Source of the DNA: Gammaproteobacteria bacterium
Lineage (GTDB): Bacteria; Pseudomonadota; Gammaproteobacteria; Eutrophobiales; Eutrophobiaceae
Direction: 5' to 3'
NCBI GenBank assembly: GCA_021773215.1
Contig: JAJFKM010000077.1
Span: 40,325-104,324, forward strand
DNA length: 64,000 bases
Part shown: positions 16,138-26,651 of the stretch, piece after piece
Position numbering within the stretch: position 1 is the first letter of the stretch
Layout of the letters: each line of letters opens with the position of its first letter
Notes under the pieces: generated by a model
What the model was told of the DNA's origin: nothing
What the model saw: the letters and a program-made list of their open reading frames with translations, nothing else
Databases searched by the model: none
Program-made: the position numbers and the translations under genes

Positions 16138-19100
16138 CTAAGTTTCAGGTTCATAACCTAGGTTCGGTGCTAACCACCTCTCAACTTGCTTTAAATCCAA
16201 GCTCTTTCGATGGGCGTAATTCTGGATTTGATCTCGATTGATCTTTCCTAATCCAAAATATCTTGAATTGGGGTGTGAAAAGTACCATCCGGATACCGCT
16301 GCAGTAGGATACATGGCGAATGACTCGGTAATTTCTATTCCGGTGTTCTCTTCAACTTTTAGCAAGTCCCAAAGCAAACCTTTTTCAGTATGATCCGGAC
16401 AAGCTGGATAACCGGGAGCAGGGCGAATGCCTTGATAGGCTTCGCTGATGAGATCTTCATTGCTAAGTACTTCATCTGAAGCATAACCCCAATACTCTTT
16501 TCTTACGCGTTCATGTAAACGTTCGGCAAAGGCTTCGGCGAGACGATCGGCTAGTGCCTTTAGCATTATTGCACTGTAATCATCATGATCGGCTTCAAAA
16601 GCTTTTATTTTATCTTCCATACCAAAACCAGTAGCTACAGCAAACGCACCGAAGTAATCTTCAACGCCGGTTTCTTTAGGTGCTACAAAATCAGCCAGTG
16701 CAAAGTTGGGTTGGCCTGGTGGCTTTTGTGTTTGTTGTCGTAACGAATGAATAGTTGTTAATAATCCTTCACGATCATCATCGACATAGACATCAATATC
16801 ATCATGTCCTATTGAATTAGCAGGGAAGATCCCGAATACGCCTTTTGCTGAAAACCATTTTTCATTGACGATCTTTTCAAGCATAGCTTTTGCATCTTCA
16901 AATAATCGAGTTGCTTCTTCACCGACAACTTCATCGCTTAATATTCTTGGATATTTTCCTGCCAATTCCCATGCAATAAAGAACGGCGTCCAGTCGACAC
17001 CTGCCGCCAACTCTTCTAACGGGTAATCATCCAAGACTGTAATGCCCAGTTGCTTGGGTTTTGTTGGCGTATAGTTATCCCAATTAATAGGCGTGCGATT
17101 TTCGCGTGCATCTTCAATGCTTAGCCATTTAATCTTCTGTTGTTTGCCCGCATGGCGTTCACGTACCGTGTCGTACTCTGTGCTGATCTCTTTAACAAAG
17201 TCAGCTTTCATGTCAGCACTGATCAATTTGGTCGAGACACCTACTGCGCGTGATGCATCTTTTACATGCACTACCGGTTCGTCATAACCCAAATCAATTT
17301 TTACGGCGGTGTGTGCGCGTGATGTTGTTGCACCACCAATCATCAAGGGCAATTTAAATTCCTGGCGTTGCATTTCCTTTGCTACATGTACCATTTCATC
17401 GAGAGAGGGGGTGATTAATCCACTCAGACCAATAATATCTGCATTATGTTCTTTCGCGGCATCTAATATTTTTTGTGCAGGCACCATGACGCCAAGATCA
17501 ACAACTTCGAAATTGTTGCATTGAAGTACAACGCCGACGATGTTTTTACCGATATCATGCACATCACCTTTCACCGTCGCCATGATTATTTTACCGTTAT
17601 TTTTTACTTCTTGATTACCACTATCAATTTTCTCTTGCTCAATATAAGGCAATAGATAAGCAACGGCTTTTTTCATGACGCGTGCACTTTTAACAACCTG
17701 AGGTAAAAACATTTTGCCAGCACCAAATAAGTCACCAACAACGTTCATGCCATCCATCAAAGGTCCTTCAATAACATGCAGTGGTTTATCTGCTTGTTGA
17801 CGCGCCGCTTCAGTATCTTCTTCGATAAAATCAGCAATGCCTTTAACCAAAGCATGCGTTAGACGTTCTCCAACTGTGCCTTTACGCCATTCAAGATCGA
17901 CTTTCTTTTCTTTCGCTGCACCGCCTTTAACTGTTTCAGAAAATTCAACTAGGCGATCAGTAGCATCATCTCGTCGGTTTAATAAAACATCTTCTATGTA
18001 TACCAATAATTCTTTTGGGATCTCATCATAGATACCGAGTTGACCAGCATTAACAATCGCCATGTCCATGCCAGACTGAATGCCGTGATAGAGGAAAGAA
18101 GCATGCATTGCTTCACGCACTGGGTTATTTCCTCGGAATGAAAATGAAACGTTACTTAGCCCACCACTGACTAATGCATGGGGCAGGTGCTCTTTGATTA
18201 AACGTGTAGCTTCAAAGAAAGAGACAGCGTAATTATTGTGTTCTTCCATCCCTGTCGCGACAGTCAGGATGTTTGGATCAAAGATGATGTCTTCAGGAGC
18301 AAAACCAACTTTGTCGACCAATATGTCATAAGAACGTTTACAAAGATCATAACGACGTTCTGTCGTGTCGGCTTGGCCTGACTCATCGAAGGCCATGACA
18401 ACGACAGCAGCGCCGTAACGTCTGACTAGTTTTGCATGTTCAATAAATTTTTCTTCGCCTTCTTTCAGGCTGATCGAATTAACAACGCATTTTCCCTGGA
18501 CACAACGCAGACCTGACTCGATGACTGTCCATTTGGATGAGTCGATCATGATAGGGACGCGACAGATATCTGGTTCAGATGCGATCAATTTCAGGAATTC
18601 AGCCATTAATAACTCGGATTCGAGCATGCCTTCATCCATACAGATATCGATTATCTGTGCACCGTTTTCGACCTGTTGGCGTGCTACTTCAAGTGCCGCA
18701 TCCAGATCCTCATCTTCTTTGATCAATTTCAGGAACCTAGGCGAGCCCGCAACGTTGGTACGCTCACCGACATTCACGAAATTCACCTCTGGGGTGATAT
18801 TGAAGGGTTCCAGACCACTGAGTCTCTGATAGATAGGTAAATCAGGTAATTGTCTTGGAGTAATGCCATTTACCGCATTAGCCATGGCCTTAATATGGCC
18901 AGGAGAAGTACCACAACAGCCACCGACTATATTCAATAAACCTGATTCAGCCCATTCCTTTATATGATCTGACATAGGATCGGCATCTAGGTCATATTCG
19001 CCGAATTCATTGGGTAATCCAGCATTCGGATGAGCGCTAATATAGCACTGCGAAAAGCTAGAAAGTTCATCAATATATTGACGTAAGTCATTGGGACCTA

Positions 19101-19842
19101 AGGCACAATTCAATCCTACTGAAAGTGGATTCGAATGTCTGACTGAGTTCCAGAAGGCCTCTGTAGTTTGACCTGTCAGAGTACGTCCAGAGGCATCGGT
19201 AATCGTCCCTGAGATCATAATTGGTCGATTTATGTCGTGATCTTCGTAAAACTGATCGATAGCAAATAATGCCGCCTTGGCATTCAGTGTATCGAAAATG
19301 GTTTCGACTAGGATCAGATCTGAACCACCATCGATTAACCCGCGTAATGCCTCGGTATAGGACTCGACCAGTTCCATATAGGTCACATTTCGATAACCAG
19401 GATTGTTTACATCGGGTGAAATCGAACAGGTACGGTTTGTTGGGCCAAGGACACCAGCGACAAACTTCAAACCACCGGTCTTTTCTTCAAATTCATCGGC
19501 AACAATACGGGCTAGGGCAGCGCCTTCTTTATTTAGCTCGTATACCAGATCTTCCATCTGGTAATCGGCCATCGCTATAGAAGTCGAATTAAAGGTATTC
19601 GTCTCAACAATATCGGCACCCGCATCAAAATAGGCGCCATGAATGGCCTTAATGATGTCGGGACGGGTTAATGATAAGAGGTCATTATTGCCCTTTACGT
19701 CGCAAGGGTGTTCACTGAACCGTTCACCACGATAATCGTCTTCTTCCAGCTTATAGGACTGGATCATCGTCCCCATAGCACCATCCAGCACAAGGATGCG
19801 CTCTGCCATGAGTTGCTTAATTTGTTCTGTTTTGTCCGTCAT
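16138..19842 (-). CDS. metH: Cobalamin-dependent methionine synthase
   Basis: About 1234 residues from the ATG at 19842 ([20 protein letters not shown]). A frame extension to 19959 would run through the riboswitch and is rejected. The domains are in order. The homocysteine-binding domain (1-330) has zinc ligands in LNCALGP and GGCCGTSP. A pterin-binding domain (about 350-620) is followed by a four-helix cap and the B12 domain, with [12 protein letters not shown] near residue 760 whose His coordinates cobalt. The C-terminal AdoMet activation domain contains [12 protein letters not shown]. It transfers methyl from 5-methyl-THF to homocysteine in the cytosol. Expression is probably set by the SAH riboswitch just upstream. 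Confidence 0.97.
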   Translation of the reverse strand: MTDKTEQIKQLMAERILVLDGAMGTMIQSYKLEEDDYRGERFSEHPCDVKGNNDLLSLTRPDIIKAIHGAYFDAGADIVETNTFNSTSIAMADYQMEDLVYELNKEGAALARIVADEFEEKTGGLKFVAGVLGPTNRTCSISPDVNNPGYRNVTYMELVESYTEALRGLIDGGSDLILVETIFDTLNAKAALFAIDQFYEDHDINRPIMISGTITDASGRTLTGQTTEAFWNSVRHSNPLSVGLNCALGPNDLRQYIDELSSFSQCYISAHPNAGLPNEFGEYDLDADPMSDHIKEWAESGLLNIVGGCCGTSPGHIKAMANAVNGITPRQLPDLPIYQRLSGLEPFNITPEVNFVNVGERTNVAGSPRFLKLIKEDEDLDAALEVARQQVENGAQIIDICMDEGMLESELLMAEFLKLIASEPDICRVPIMIDSSKWTVIESGLRCVQGKCVVNSISLKEGEEKFIEHAKLVRRYGAAVVVMAFDESGQADTTERRYDLCKRSYDILVDKVGFAPEDIIFDPNILTVATGMEEHNNYAVSFFEATRLIKEHLPHALVSGGLSNVSFSFRGNNPVREAMHASFLYHGIQSGMDMAIVNAGQLGIYDEIPKELLVYIEDVLLNRRDDATDRLVEFSETVKGGAAKEKKVDLEWRKGTVGERLTHALVKGIADFIEEDTEAARQQADKPLHVIEGPLMDGMNVVGDLFGAGKMFLPQVVKSARVMKKAVAYLLPYIEQEKIDSGNQEVKNNGKIIMATVKGDVHDIGKNIVGVVLQCNNFEVVDLGVMVPAQKILDAAKEHNADIIGLSGLITPSLDEMVHVAKEMQRQEFKLPLMIGGATTSRAHTAVKIDLGYDEPVVHVKDASRAVGVSTKLISADMKADFVKEISTEYDTVRERHAGKQQKIKWLSIEDARENRTPINWDNYTPTKPKQLGITVLDDYPLEELAAGVDWTPFFIAWELAGKYPRILSDEVVGEEATRLFEDAKAMLEKIVNEKWFSAKGVFGIFPANSIGHDDIDVYVDDDREGLLTTIHSLRQQTQKPPGQPNFALADFVAPKETGVEDYFGAFAVATGFGMEDKIKAFEADHDDYSAIMLKALADRLAEAFAERLHERVRKEYWGYASDEVLSNEDLISEAYQGIRPAPGYPACPDHTEKGLLWDLLKVEENTGIEITESFAMYPTAAVSGWYFSHPNSRYFGLGKINRDQIQNYAHRKSLDLKQVERWLAPNLGYEPET

Positions 19843-19899
19843 TTCGCTTATTTTCTTCTCTGTAATTAAACGATTGACGAATTCTTGATGTGCCGTCAT

Positions 19900-19995
19900 C
19901 TCGCTTAGGTTCAACATTAAGCGAGCGCGGTTTTTTAGAGCTACGTCTGAGCCTGGCAACAGTGTTGACTGTCGTCGCAGCGCTCCTCAGAACGT
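19900..19995 (-). promoter_or_regulatory. SAH riboswitch with expression platform, upstream of metH
   Basis: Minus-strand RNA: P1 pairs ACGU-(bulged U)-CUGAG with CUCAGACGU; then the conserved GGAGCGCUGCGAC; P2 pairs ACAGU with ACUGU; then CCAGGCUC; pseudoknot GAGCGC pairs with GCGCUC (19923-19928). This is the S-adenosylhomocysteine riboswitch pattern. A competing hairpin, CUCGCUUA with UAAGCGAG (19900-19925), reuses the pseudoknot strand and can act as the off-state switch. Family knowledge: SAH binding turns expression on. Confidence 0.9.
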
Positions 19996-20066
19996 ATTTT
20001 GAGGCTGCGAATTATAGACTAAGGCACTTATTAATCCAAGAATTGCAGCTTAGTTTTGCTAATTAC

Positions 20067-20330
20067 TTACTCGACTATGGTGTGTGCCGTTTTGGGACGA
20101 ATGACAAACCAAGCGATATAACCAATAGGCCAAGCCAATAAAGCCCAGGTCATGCCTTTTGTGAGTGCCAATGCGGCTGCGATAACGAATATTAGTGGCA
20201 ATATTGCCCCTTTTATCCCCATATCACGCGTGGCCGAATCACCATATATCCAAAGGATGCTACACACATAGACAGAGCATAGGATGATAAAGATAAATAC
20301 TTCTGTTGCGTTACTGAATGAAAAAGACAC
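20067..20330 (-). CDS. Small integral membrane protein, partner of the OFA transporter
   Basis: The 87-residue product has three hydrophobic segments (EVFIFIILCSVYVCSILWIY, ILPLIFVIAAALALT, WALLAWPIGYIAWFVI). It follows the OFA-type MFS gene by 10 bp on the same strand, so they are an operon. Small membrane proteins in this position are a recurrent accompaniment of OFA transporters, but a defined role is not established. The start is supported by its position directly after the transporter stop. The gene lies upstream of the metH riboswitch on the same strand, with a separate leader in between. Confidence 0.65.
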   Translation of the reverse strand: MSFSFSNATEVFIFIILCSVYVCSILWIYGDSATRDMGIKGAILPLIFVIAAALALTKGMTWALLAWPIGYIAWFVIRPKTAHTIVE

Positions 20331-20340
20331 TGTATTTCTC

Positions 20341-22029
20341 CTAATCTTTCATGTGATGTTTGGGATTCACCGGCCGCATCGTCGCATTGGCTATCAGTGC
20401 AACAAATAAGATTGCTGCCATCAAATACATCGTTGTATTGTAGAGACTTGATGTTGGATCGACTGTTCCCGCCGGCGCTATCTCCATCAATTTACTGATA
20501 GTCACCGTTTTTGCAGCAACTAATTGATCTAATTGTTCTATACCAGCACCGAATGTAGCCTGAAAGTCAGCTGGGCTTATTTTTGTTATTAGGTCATTTA
20601 TAGCATCCTTAACCGATATTTCCCTAAGTGATGTAATGGCTAGAGGACCAAAAACGCCCGCGCTAGCCCAAGCAGTAAGGAGTCGTCCATGTATACCGCC
20701 AACAAACTTGGTGCCGAAGATATCTGCTAAATAAGCAGGAATAGTGGCGAAACCACCGCCGTACATGGTGAAAATAATCATCGTTGCTGCGTAGAAATAA
20801 ACTAGCCAGACAACTGAAGGGTCAATACTGGCTTGATGCGCGGTGTATGGAATAGAGCAATATAAAATAATGCCTAGAGTGAAAAAGATCCAATAGGTAT
20901 TACGTCTCCCTAAATAATCAGAGGCGCTCGCCCATACAATTCGACCACACATATTAAAGACACTAATCATAAGGACGTAGGTTGATGCGAAGCCAAAATC
21001 GACAATATCGGGAAGGTTACTACCAAAAATTTCATTAATCATGGTCTTGGCTACAGCTAATACACCAATACCCGCTGTTACGTTAAAACAGAGCACAACC
21101 CAGAGTTGGTAAAACTGAGGAGTTTTAAGCGCTTCATCGATATGTACGCTATGTTGTGAAACCATTGCATGTTGTTCATCTTCCGGTGGTGGTTCCCATC
21201 CAGCGGGTTTCCAACCTTCACTAGGCACACGGTATCCAAATGCTGCACACATCATAATGACGAAATAGATAGCGCCTAATGTAAAAAAGGCCTCTGCAAC
21301 ACCCACTGTGCCGGTTCCAACCACATAAACACCTGCATCTCCCGGCACAAGCATATTGGCAATATCATTCGCCCCAACAATGACGACCTCTTGTAGGTTG
21401 CCGGCGATTTCAGCCAAGCGCCGACCTGATTCATCTGTTGTAAGGGTGACACTTTCAACTGACCCTAGATAATCAGGTGCTTTATAAAATATCTTAATAA
21501 ACGGTTCTATCATGAATTTTGCGATCATCGCGCCACCGCCAAAGCCCATAATGGCTATACCCGTTGCCATACCACGTCTATCTGGAAACCAGCGTATCAG
21601 TGTACTAACTGGCGAGACATAACCGAGTCCTAATCCACAACCACCAATAACGCCATAGCCGAGATAAAGTAACCAGAGTTGTCCCGTCAGTATACCGATG
21701 CCTCCGATCATAAAACCGCCACCCCAACAACATGCGGCAACGGTGCCGACCATACGCGGACCAACTTTTTCCAGCCATTTGCCTGCAACTGCGGCGGATA
21801 AACCAAGAAAGACAATAGCGACAGTGAATACCCAAACTACACTTTTAAGTGTCCAATCATCCGCTGCACTGGTGACAACACCGAGACGTTTAATAAGAGA
21901 GGGGTTAAATAGGCTCCAGGCATAAACGGAGCCGATACAAAGATGGATTCCTAAAGCAGCAGGGGCGATTAACCAGCGGTTAAAGCCTTCTTTGGCTACG
22001 ATGTGTTGTTTAGACAAAATATCAAGCAT
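20341..22029 (-). CDS. OFA-family MFS transporter (oxalate/formate antiporter type)
   Basis: A 562-residue MFS protein with about twelve transmembrane segments. OFA hallmarks include the N-terminal GIHLCIGSVYAWSLFNPSL, the motif GFGGGAMI, and the second-half YGGGFATIPAYLADIFGTK. A loop of about 70 residues between helices 6 and 7 (around PDYLGSVESVTL) makes it longer than typical members. Substrates in this family are small carboxylates such as oxalate, formate, lactate or pyruvate; the specific one cannot be deduced. It is divergent from the cobalamin-riboswitch operon. Confidence 0.88.
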   Translation of the reverse strand: MLDILSKQHIVAKEGFNRWLIAPAALGIHLCIGSVYAWSLFNPSLIKRLGVVTSAADDWTLKSVVWVFTVAIVFLGLSAAVAGKWLEKVGPRMVGTVAACCWGGGFMIGGIGILTGQLWLLYLGYGVIGGCGLGLGYVSPVSTLIRWFPDRRGMATGIAIMGFGGGAMIAKFMIEPFIKIFYKAPDYLGSVESVTLTTDESGRRLAEIAGNLQEVVIVGANDIANMLVPGDAGVYVVGTGTVGVAEAFFTLGAIYFVIMMCAAFGYRVPSEGWKPAGWEPPPEDEQHAMVSQHSVHIDEALKTPQFYQLWVVLCFNVTAGIGVLAVAKTMINEIFGSNLPDIVDFGFASTYVLMISVFNMCGRIVWASASDYLGRRNTYWIFFTLGIILYCSIPYTAHQASIDPSVVWLVYFYAATMIIFTMYGGGFATIPAYLADIFGTKFVGGIHGRLLTAWASAGVFGPLAITSLREISVKDAINDLITKISPADFQATFGAGIEQLDQLVAAKTVTISKLMEIAPAGTVDPTSSLYNTTMYLMAAILFVALIANATMRPVNPKHHMKD

Positions 22030-22194
22030 GTAGTGATAACTCCCCGTCAGAATTCATATGTGTTTACACAGTTTATTTTTTTAACACATATAGGCAGACT
22101 TTTATTTTAATTTATTTTTGTGCCATGTTTTGTGAAACATTGAAAAAGTTTAATTTGACTAACACAGGATAGTCAGTATCCTGCGCGATTGAAA

Positions 22195-22396
22195 GTATTA
22201 GGTGCCAACTGTGTAAGAACAGTTGTATTAAACGGGAAGTCGGTGCGTATTTTAAACAATTCCGACGCTGCCCCCGCAACGGTAGACGAGTTAAAGTTTA
22301 TTCATTAAGTCACTGTGTCGTAAGTCTAAAAACGATATGGGAAGGCGAATAAATAAATGCAATGCATTGCTCGTAAGCCCGGAGACCGGCCTGATA
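22195..22396 (+). promoter_or_regulatory. Cobalamin (AdoCbl-type) riboswitch upstream of btuB
   Basis: The conserved elements occur in order: AACGGGAAGTCGGTGCG, GCTGCCCCCGCAACGG (with the B12-box CCGCAAC), CACTGTG, ATATGGGAAGGCG, and GTAAGCCCGGAGACCGGCC. Downstream, GCGGGCGG (about 22413-22420) could form the kissing partner for the CCCCGC loop. The platform runs on to the btuB ribosome-binding site (CGGGAG), suggesting translational control. B12 binding would lower expression of the whole uptake operon. Confidence 0.95.
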
Positions 22397-22536
22397 TTTA
22401 TTAAACCACGCTGCGGGCGGCTGTGAAGGCTATCACTATGGATACAGAGTTCTCTGTAGTCATCATATTAGCTCTTAGTTGCTCCCAGCATAAATACAAT
22501 CAATTGGTGCGGCGGGCATCACGGGAGTTTTATCTA

Positions 22537-24474
22537 ATGTTACGTTTTAGTATTTTATTAAGTTGTTTTTCCATACTTATTTCACTTTCACTTCAGATAT
22601 CAGCAGGAGCTATTAATCGTCATGATGAACTGGTTGTGACGGCTTTCAGAACACCAGCTCAACTCGATGCTATTGGTAGTGCTTATACAGTCATTACTGC
22701 TGAAGAGATTGAAAACAGACAGGCACTCACCGTATCGGACATATTACGTACAGTACCCGGAATTCAGATTGATCGAAGTGGCCCTATTGGAACGCAAACA
22801 GTGCTGCGTATGCGCGGTGGAGAAAGTAATCAAACATTGGTTGTCATCGATGGTGTTGTAGCAAATGATGAATCCCAAGGCAGTTTATATAATTTTGCAG
22901 ATCTCATGACAACAGATATTGAACGTATCGAAGTCATACGTGGAGCACAAAGTGCCTTATGGGGTAGTGAAGCACTCTCCGGTGTAATCAATATTATTAC
23001 TAAAAAAGGATCGGGTAAAACGGCGGTTAAAGCAAACTTTGAAGGTGGCTCGTTCAATAGTAAAAGAGTTGGCGGCAGTGTCTCAGGTGGTACGACACTT
23101 TATGATTACAAGTTAAGCGCAAGTAAATTCAACACTAGAGGTACGGACATTGAATTGTCCAGCGATATGGATGGTTATGATAACAACCGTTTGGCGTTTA
23201 ATGGTAGTTTTAGGCCTTACGATGATCTTGAGATTAGTTCATCGTTAAATCACACCAACTCAAAGGTTGAGTTCGATAATTGTACGCTTATTAATACAAG
23301 TACGGATGTTTGTGAGTCTTCAAATGATTTCACTTATGGTTCATTAAAAGCCACACATAACTCGTTTGATTATCATTGGCAAAACAGTTTGAATACAACA
23401 TTCAAACTGATTGATCATGAAAATTATGCAAACAACACACAGGCAGGAGCTTCGTCAGCAAAAGAATATAATATAGCTTTACAAAGTTCAGCGTTCTTTG
23501 AGACTGCGAAGTTTTTCGATGCAAATCATGCCTTCACACTGGCTTATGAATTCGAGTCAAGCGACACTAGTTCAATTAATTTTGGCACATTTGGTACTAC
23601 GGCTGGTGTAAAGCAAAATAATATTATTCATAGCTTTATTTCAGAATATCGAATTTCATTCCTAGATCGATTACACCTATCTGCCAGTGGACGTCATGAC
23701 GATCAAAGTCTGCATGACGAATTCACTACTTATCGAACAACTGCCGCGTTTGTTATTCCTGAAACCAGTTCACGTCTTCATGGTAGTTACGGTACTGGAT
23801 TTAAAAATCCGACTATCTCCGAGTTAAGCAGTGTCTTTGGTACACAATTTATAGGTAACCCAAACCTGGTTCCTGAACAATCAAGAAGTTGGGATGTGGG
23901 AATCGAACAGTCTTTGTTTAGCGATAGAATCATCTTTGATGCAACTTACTTTCAGGAAAGGCTGAATGATGAAATAGGTACAAACCGTATTACGGCCACT
24001 ACATCAGAAGGGCTTAATTTGGCAGGCATCAGTAAGCGCAGAGGTTATGAACTCTCATTGTCTGCTAGTTTGACAGATAAGACGGATCTAAGTGCTTCCT
24101 ATACCTATATTGATTCTATTGAGGATCAAAATGGTACAGGCACGTTTGCACGTGAGGTAAGACGTCCACCACACATCGCAAGTCTGAATCTGAATCATCG
24201 TTTCTATAAAGATCGGGCCAATATTAATCTCGATATATTTTATAACGGCGATGATGTAGATAATACGTTCCCTTCTCCAACTTTTACAAAGACCCCAACG
24301 AAAGTTGATCAATACACATTGATTAACTTGGCGGGATCGTTCGACGTAACAAAATATGTAAACCTGTATGCCAAGATAGATAACCTGACCAATCAAGTCT
24401 ATCAATCACCCATTGGTTTTTTCTCAAGTGGTATTGCCGCTTATGCAGGTATCAATTTGACCCTAAATCCGTAA
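22537..24474 (+). CDS. btuB: TonB-dependent vitamin B12 receptor
   Basis: The ATG at 22537 was chosen because GGGAG lies just upstream and it gives a signal peptide (MLRFSILLSCFSILISLSLQ); an in-frame ATG at 22423 lies within the riboswitch platform. The mature protein of about 620 residues has a TonB box (DELVVTAFRT), a plug domain (VSDILRTVPGIQID, VLRMRGGESNQTLVVIDGV, GSEALSGVINIITKKG), then a 22-strand barrel ending in an aromatic-poor NLTLNP. It transports cobalamins across the outer membrane, powered by TonB. The riboswitch directly upstream makes the B12 assignment firm. Confidence 0.93.
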   Translation: MLRFSILLSCFSILISLSLQISAGAINRHDELVVTAFRTPAQLDAIGSAYTVITAEEIENRQALTVSDILRTVPGIQIDRSGPIGTQTVLRMRGGESNQTLVVIDGVVANDESQGSLYNFADLMTTDIERIEVIRGAQSALWGSEALSGVINIITKKGSGKTAVKANFEGGSFNSKRVGGSVSGGTTLYDYKLSASKFNTRGTDIELSSDMDGYDNNRLAFNGSFRPYDDLEISSSLNHTNSKVEFDNCTLINTSTDVCESSNDFTYGSLKATHNSFDYHWQNSLNTTFKLIDHENYANNTQAGASSAKEYNIALQSSAFFETAKFFDANHAFTLAYEFESSDTSSINFGTFGTTAGVKQNNIIHSFISEYRISFLDRLHLSASGRHDDQSLHDEFTTYRTTAAFVIPETSSRLHGSYGTGFKNPTISELSSVFGTQFIGNPNLVPEQSRSWDVGIEQSLFSDRIIFDATYFQERLNDEIGTNRITATTSEGLNLAGISKRRGYELSLSASLTDKTDLSASYTYIDSIEDQNGTGTFAREVRRPPHIASLNLNHRFYKDRANINLDIFYNGDDVDNTFPSPTFTKTPTKVDQYTLINLAGSFDVTKYVNLYAKIDNLTNQVYQSPIGFFSSGIAAYAGINLTLNP

Positions 24475-24517
24475 TAATGTTGAACATTAAAGGTAGTATT
24501 TTAATTGGAGTATTTCT

Positions 24518-25054
24518 ATGAATAAGTTTTTAACTGAAAAACATGGGCTGTTTTATTTATTGATCATAATGGTCGTGGTGACGCGCTTATTACCGCACCC
24601 CATGGGCTTTACTCCTGTTGGTGCCTTAGGACTATTTGCTGGCGCCTATGTGATGAATCGTCGCGCTTGGTTAATTCCCCTTGCTGTATTATTCATCAGC
24701 GACATTTTTATTGGTTTTTATAACCCAATAATCATGTTATCTGTTTATGTGAGTTTTGCATTGAGTGCAGTATTAGGACGTTATGTCTTATCTAAAAAGC
24801 GAAGCGTTCTTAGAGTAGGTGGTTCTGCTGTAGGTTCTGCTACTATCTTATTTGTATTGTCCAATTTCACTTTGTGGGCAACAGGATTATATTATCCACT
24901 CACAATGGAAGGTTTAACATTGTGCTTTGTCAGGGCAATTCCTTTTTATGGTAATTCTCTCATGGGTGACTTGCTTTATTCTGCTGTTTTGTTTGGCACT
25001 TATGAAGGTGTTAAACAGTGGATTGATAAAGAGGCTAATCCAACTATCGCATGA
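24518..25054 (+). CDS. DUF6580-type membrane protein, candidate inner-membrane B12 transporter
   Basis: The 178-residue product has about five or six hydrophobic segments. The signature RLLPHPMGFTPVGALGLFAG followed by RAWLIPLAVLFISDIFIGFY is that of a family of putative transport proteins resembling ECF S-components. It lies in the btuB operon, 43 bp after btuB, and overlaps the next gene by 4 bp. No BtuC or BtuD is found in this window, so it is a plausible inner-membrane route for cobalamin, in the way solitary S-component-like BtuM works elsewhere (inference). It has one Cys near residue 137. Confidence 0.65.
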   Translation: MNKFLTEKHGLFYLLIIMVVVTRLLPHPMGFTPVGALGLFAGAYVMNRRAWLIPLAVLFISDIFIGFYNPIIMLSVYVSFALSAVLGRYVLSKKRSVLRVGGSAVGSATILFVLSNFTLWATGLYYPLTMEGLTLCFVRAIPFYGNSLMGDLLYSAVLFGTYEGVKQWIDKEANPTIA

Positions 25055-25719
25055 AGCGTGTGGTGCTTTCCTGGAGTTCAGGCAAAGACTCTGCCTGGAC
25101 TCTATATCAATTACAACAATCTGAAGACGTTGAAATTATTGGATTGCTAACGACGATTAATTCAGGATTTAATCGAGTGGCAATGCATGCTGTTCGGGAA
25201 GAACTATTAGAGGAACAGGCCAAAGCTGCGGGACTTCCTTTATTCAAAGTACCTTTACCATGGCCTTGTTTAAATGCAGATTACGAAAATATTATGAGAA
25301 CTACGTTAGCAATGCTAGATATTAAGCATGGTGTAACGCATATCGCTTTTGGTGATTTGTTTTTAGAAGATGTGCGGCGTTATCGTATCGAAAAGATGAG
25401 CCAATCAGATATAAAACCTTTGTTTCCAATATGGGGAAGTCCAACTAAAGAGCTTGCAAATGAAATGGTAGAAAATGGCGTATCTGCCTATATAACTTGC
25501 GTTGATCCAAAACAACTTTCAGAAAACTTTGCAGGATATAAGTTCGATAAAATATTTTTATCCGAATTAGATGATAATGTAGATCCCTGTGGAGAAAATG
25601 GTGAATTCCATACCTTTGTTAATGCTGGACCTATGTTCAAATCGGATATACCGATAACTATTGGTGAGACCGTTAATAAAGATGGATTCATATTCACCGA
25701 TTTAATGCTAGCGAATTAA
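25051..25719 (+). CDS. DUF71/COG2102 ATP pyrophosphatase, predicted B12-salvage clade
   Basis: The 222-residue product has the PP-loop SWSSGKDSAWTLYQL at its N-terminus and the family's second motif in AFGDLFLEDVRRYR, with a C-terminal CGENGEFHTFVNAGP. Eukaryotic and archaeal relatives are diphthine-ammonia ligases (Dph6). Bacteria lack diphthamide, and comparative genomics has predicted that a bacterial subgroup works in B12 salvage, possibly as an amide-forming enzyme on corrinoids. Its position between a riboswitch-controlled btuB and a cobalamin adenosyltransferase fits that prediction. It starts inside the end of the preceding gene (ATGA overlap). Confidence 0.8.
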   Translation: MKRVVLSWSSGKDSAWTLYQLQQSEDVEIIGLLTTINSGFNRVAMHAVREELLEEQAKAAGLPLFKVPLPWPCLNADYENIMRTTLAMLDIKHGVTHIAFGDLFLEDVRRYRIEKMSQSDIKPLFPIWGSPTKELANEMVENGVSAYITCVDPKQLSENFAGYKFDKIFLSELDDNVDPCGENGEFHTFVNAGPMFKSDIPITIGETVNKDGFIFTDLMLAN

Positions 25720-25722
25720 ACA

Positions 25723-26649
25723 ATGAGAATTGTATCTTTGTTACCAAGTGCGACAGAAATAATCTGTCAGGTAGGTTTGGGAGATTACATTGTTGGTGTA
25801 AGCCATGAATGCGACTATCCTTCTTTTGTTAAAGAACTGCCTAATGTGACGGAAAGTCTAATACCGAAAGATGCCTCAAGTTTGGAAATCGATGTGGCGG
25901 TACGACAACAATTAAGCACAGAAAAGGCCATCTATCATCTCGATATGGAAGTGCTTAAAGAATTAAAACCAGATTTTATTATCACGCAATCTCTATGTGA
26001 AGTTTGTGCTGTGGCTGAAGATGAAGTTTTAGAAGCGGTTTGTGAGCTTCCTGGTGATGCGCAAATAATAAATCTTGAACCGATGACGCTAGAAGATGTA
26101 TTTCATACATTGTTGTTGGTAGGAGAAAAAACAAACTTTGAACAGCAAGCTAGATTGGCAGTAGACAAGCTCAAGAATCGTGTCGAATCTGTTATTGAAA
26201 TAACTGAAAAAAACATCGCATTAAATGCAAGACCAAGACTTGTTTTTCTTGAGTGGTTGGATCCCTTATTTAATGCAGGGCATTGGACGCCGGAATTGAT
26301 TGAATATGCTGGCGGCATTAGCTTGTTGAGCAATAAACACCAACCTTCAAACACCATCTCTTGGGATAGTATAGTAGATATAAATCCCGATACATTATTT
26401 GTTGCATGTTGTGGTTACAATTTAGAGCGGACGCTTTTGGATATGCCTATCCTTGAGAATAAAAGTGAATGGTCTAATCTAAAAGCATCAAATCAAAAGC
26501 AAGTCTTCGTGACTGATGGTAATGCTTATTTCAGTCGACCAGGACCGCGGCTAGTCGATGGCATGGAGATTATGGCTCATGCATTACATCCTGATGTGCA
26601 TAAGTTGCCAGAAGGTTTATTGCCTGCATTAAATTACATGGGAAATTAA
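25723..26649 (+). CDS. BtuF-like cobalamin-binding protein without signal peptide
   Basis: A 308-residue type-III periplasmic-binding-protein fold: MRIVSLLPSATEIICQVGL, GVSHECDYP, then AGGISLLSN and SRPGPRLVDGMEIMAHAL. This is the cobalamin-binding branch of the BtuF/FhuD family. The N-terminus starts directly at the first beta strand, so no signal peptide is present and the protein is probably cytoplasmic, as in several proteins of this branch. It is 3 bp from both neighbours in the B12 operon. It may hold or deliver corrinoid to the adenosyltransferase downstream (inference). Confidence 0.85.
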   Translation: MRIVSLLPSATEIICQVGLGDYIVGVSHECDYPSFVKELPNVTESLIPKDASSLEIDVAVRQQLSTEKAIYHLDMEVLKELKPDFIITQSLCEVCAVAEDEVLEAVCELPGDAQIINLEPMTLEDVFHTLLLVGEKTNFEQQARLAVDKLKNRVESVIEITEKNIALNARPRLVFLEWLDPLFNAGHWTPELIEYAGGISLLSNKHQPSNTISWDSIVDINPDTLFVACCGYNLERTLLDMPILENKSEWSNLKASNQKQVFVTDGNAYFSRPGPRLVDGMEIMAHALHPDVHKLPEGLLPALNYMGN

Positions 26650-26651
26650 TT

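Noticed and set aside
19843-19959. Upstream extension of metH
   Set aside because: It would translate the SAH riboswitch; MetH homologues begin at the 19842 ATG region.
22423-22536. Upstream extension of btuB to an earlier ATG
   Set aside because: It overlaps the riboswitch platform, lacks a signal-peptide pattern at its start, and a good ribosome-binding site precedes 22537.
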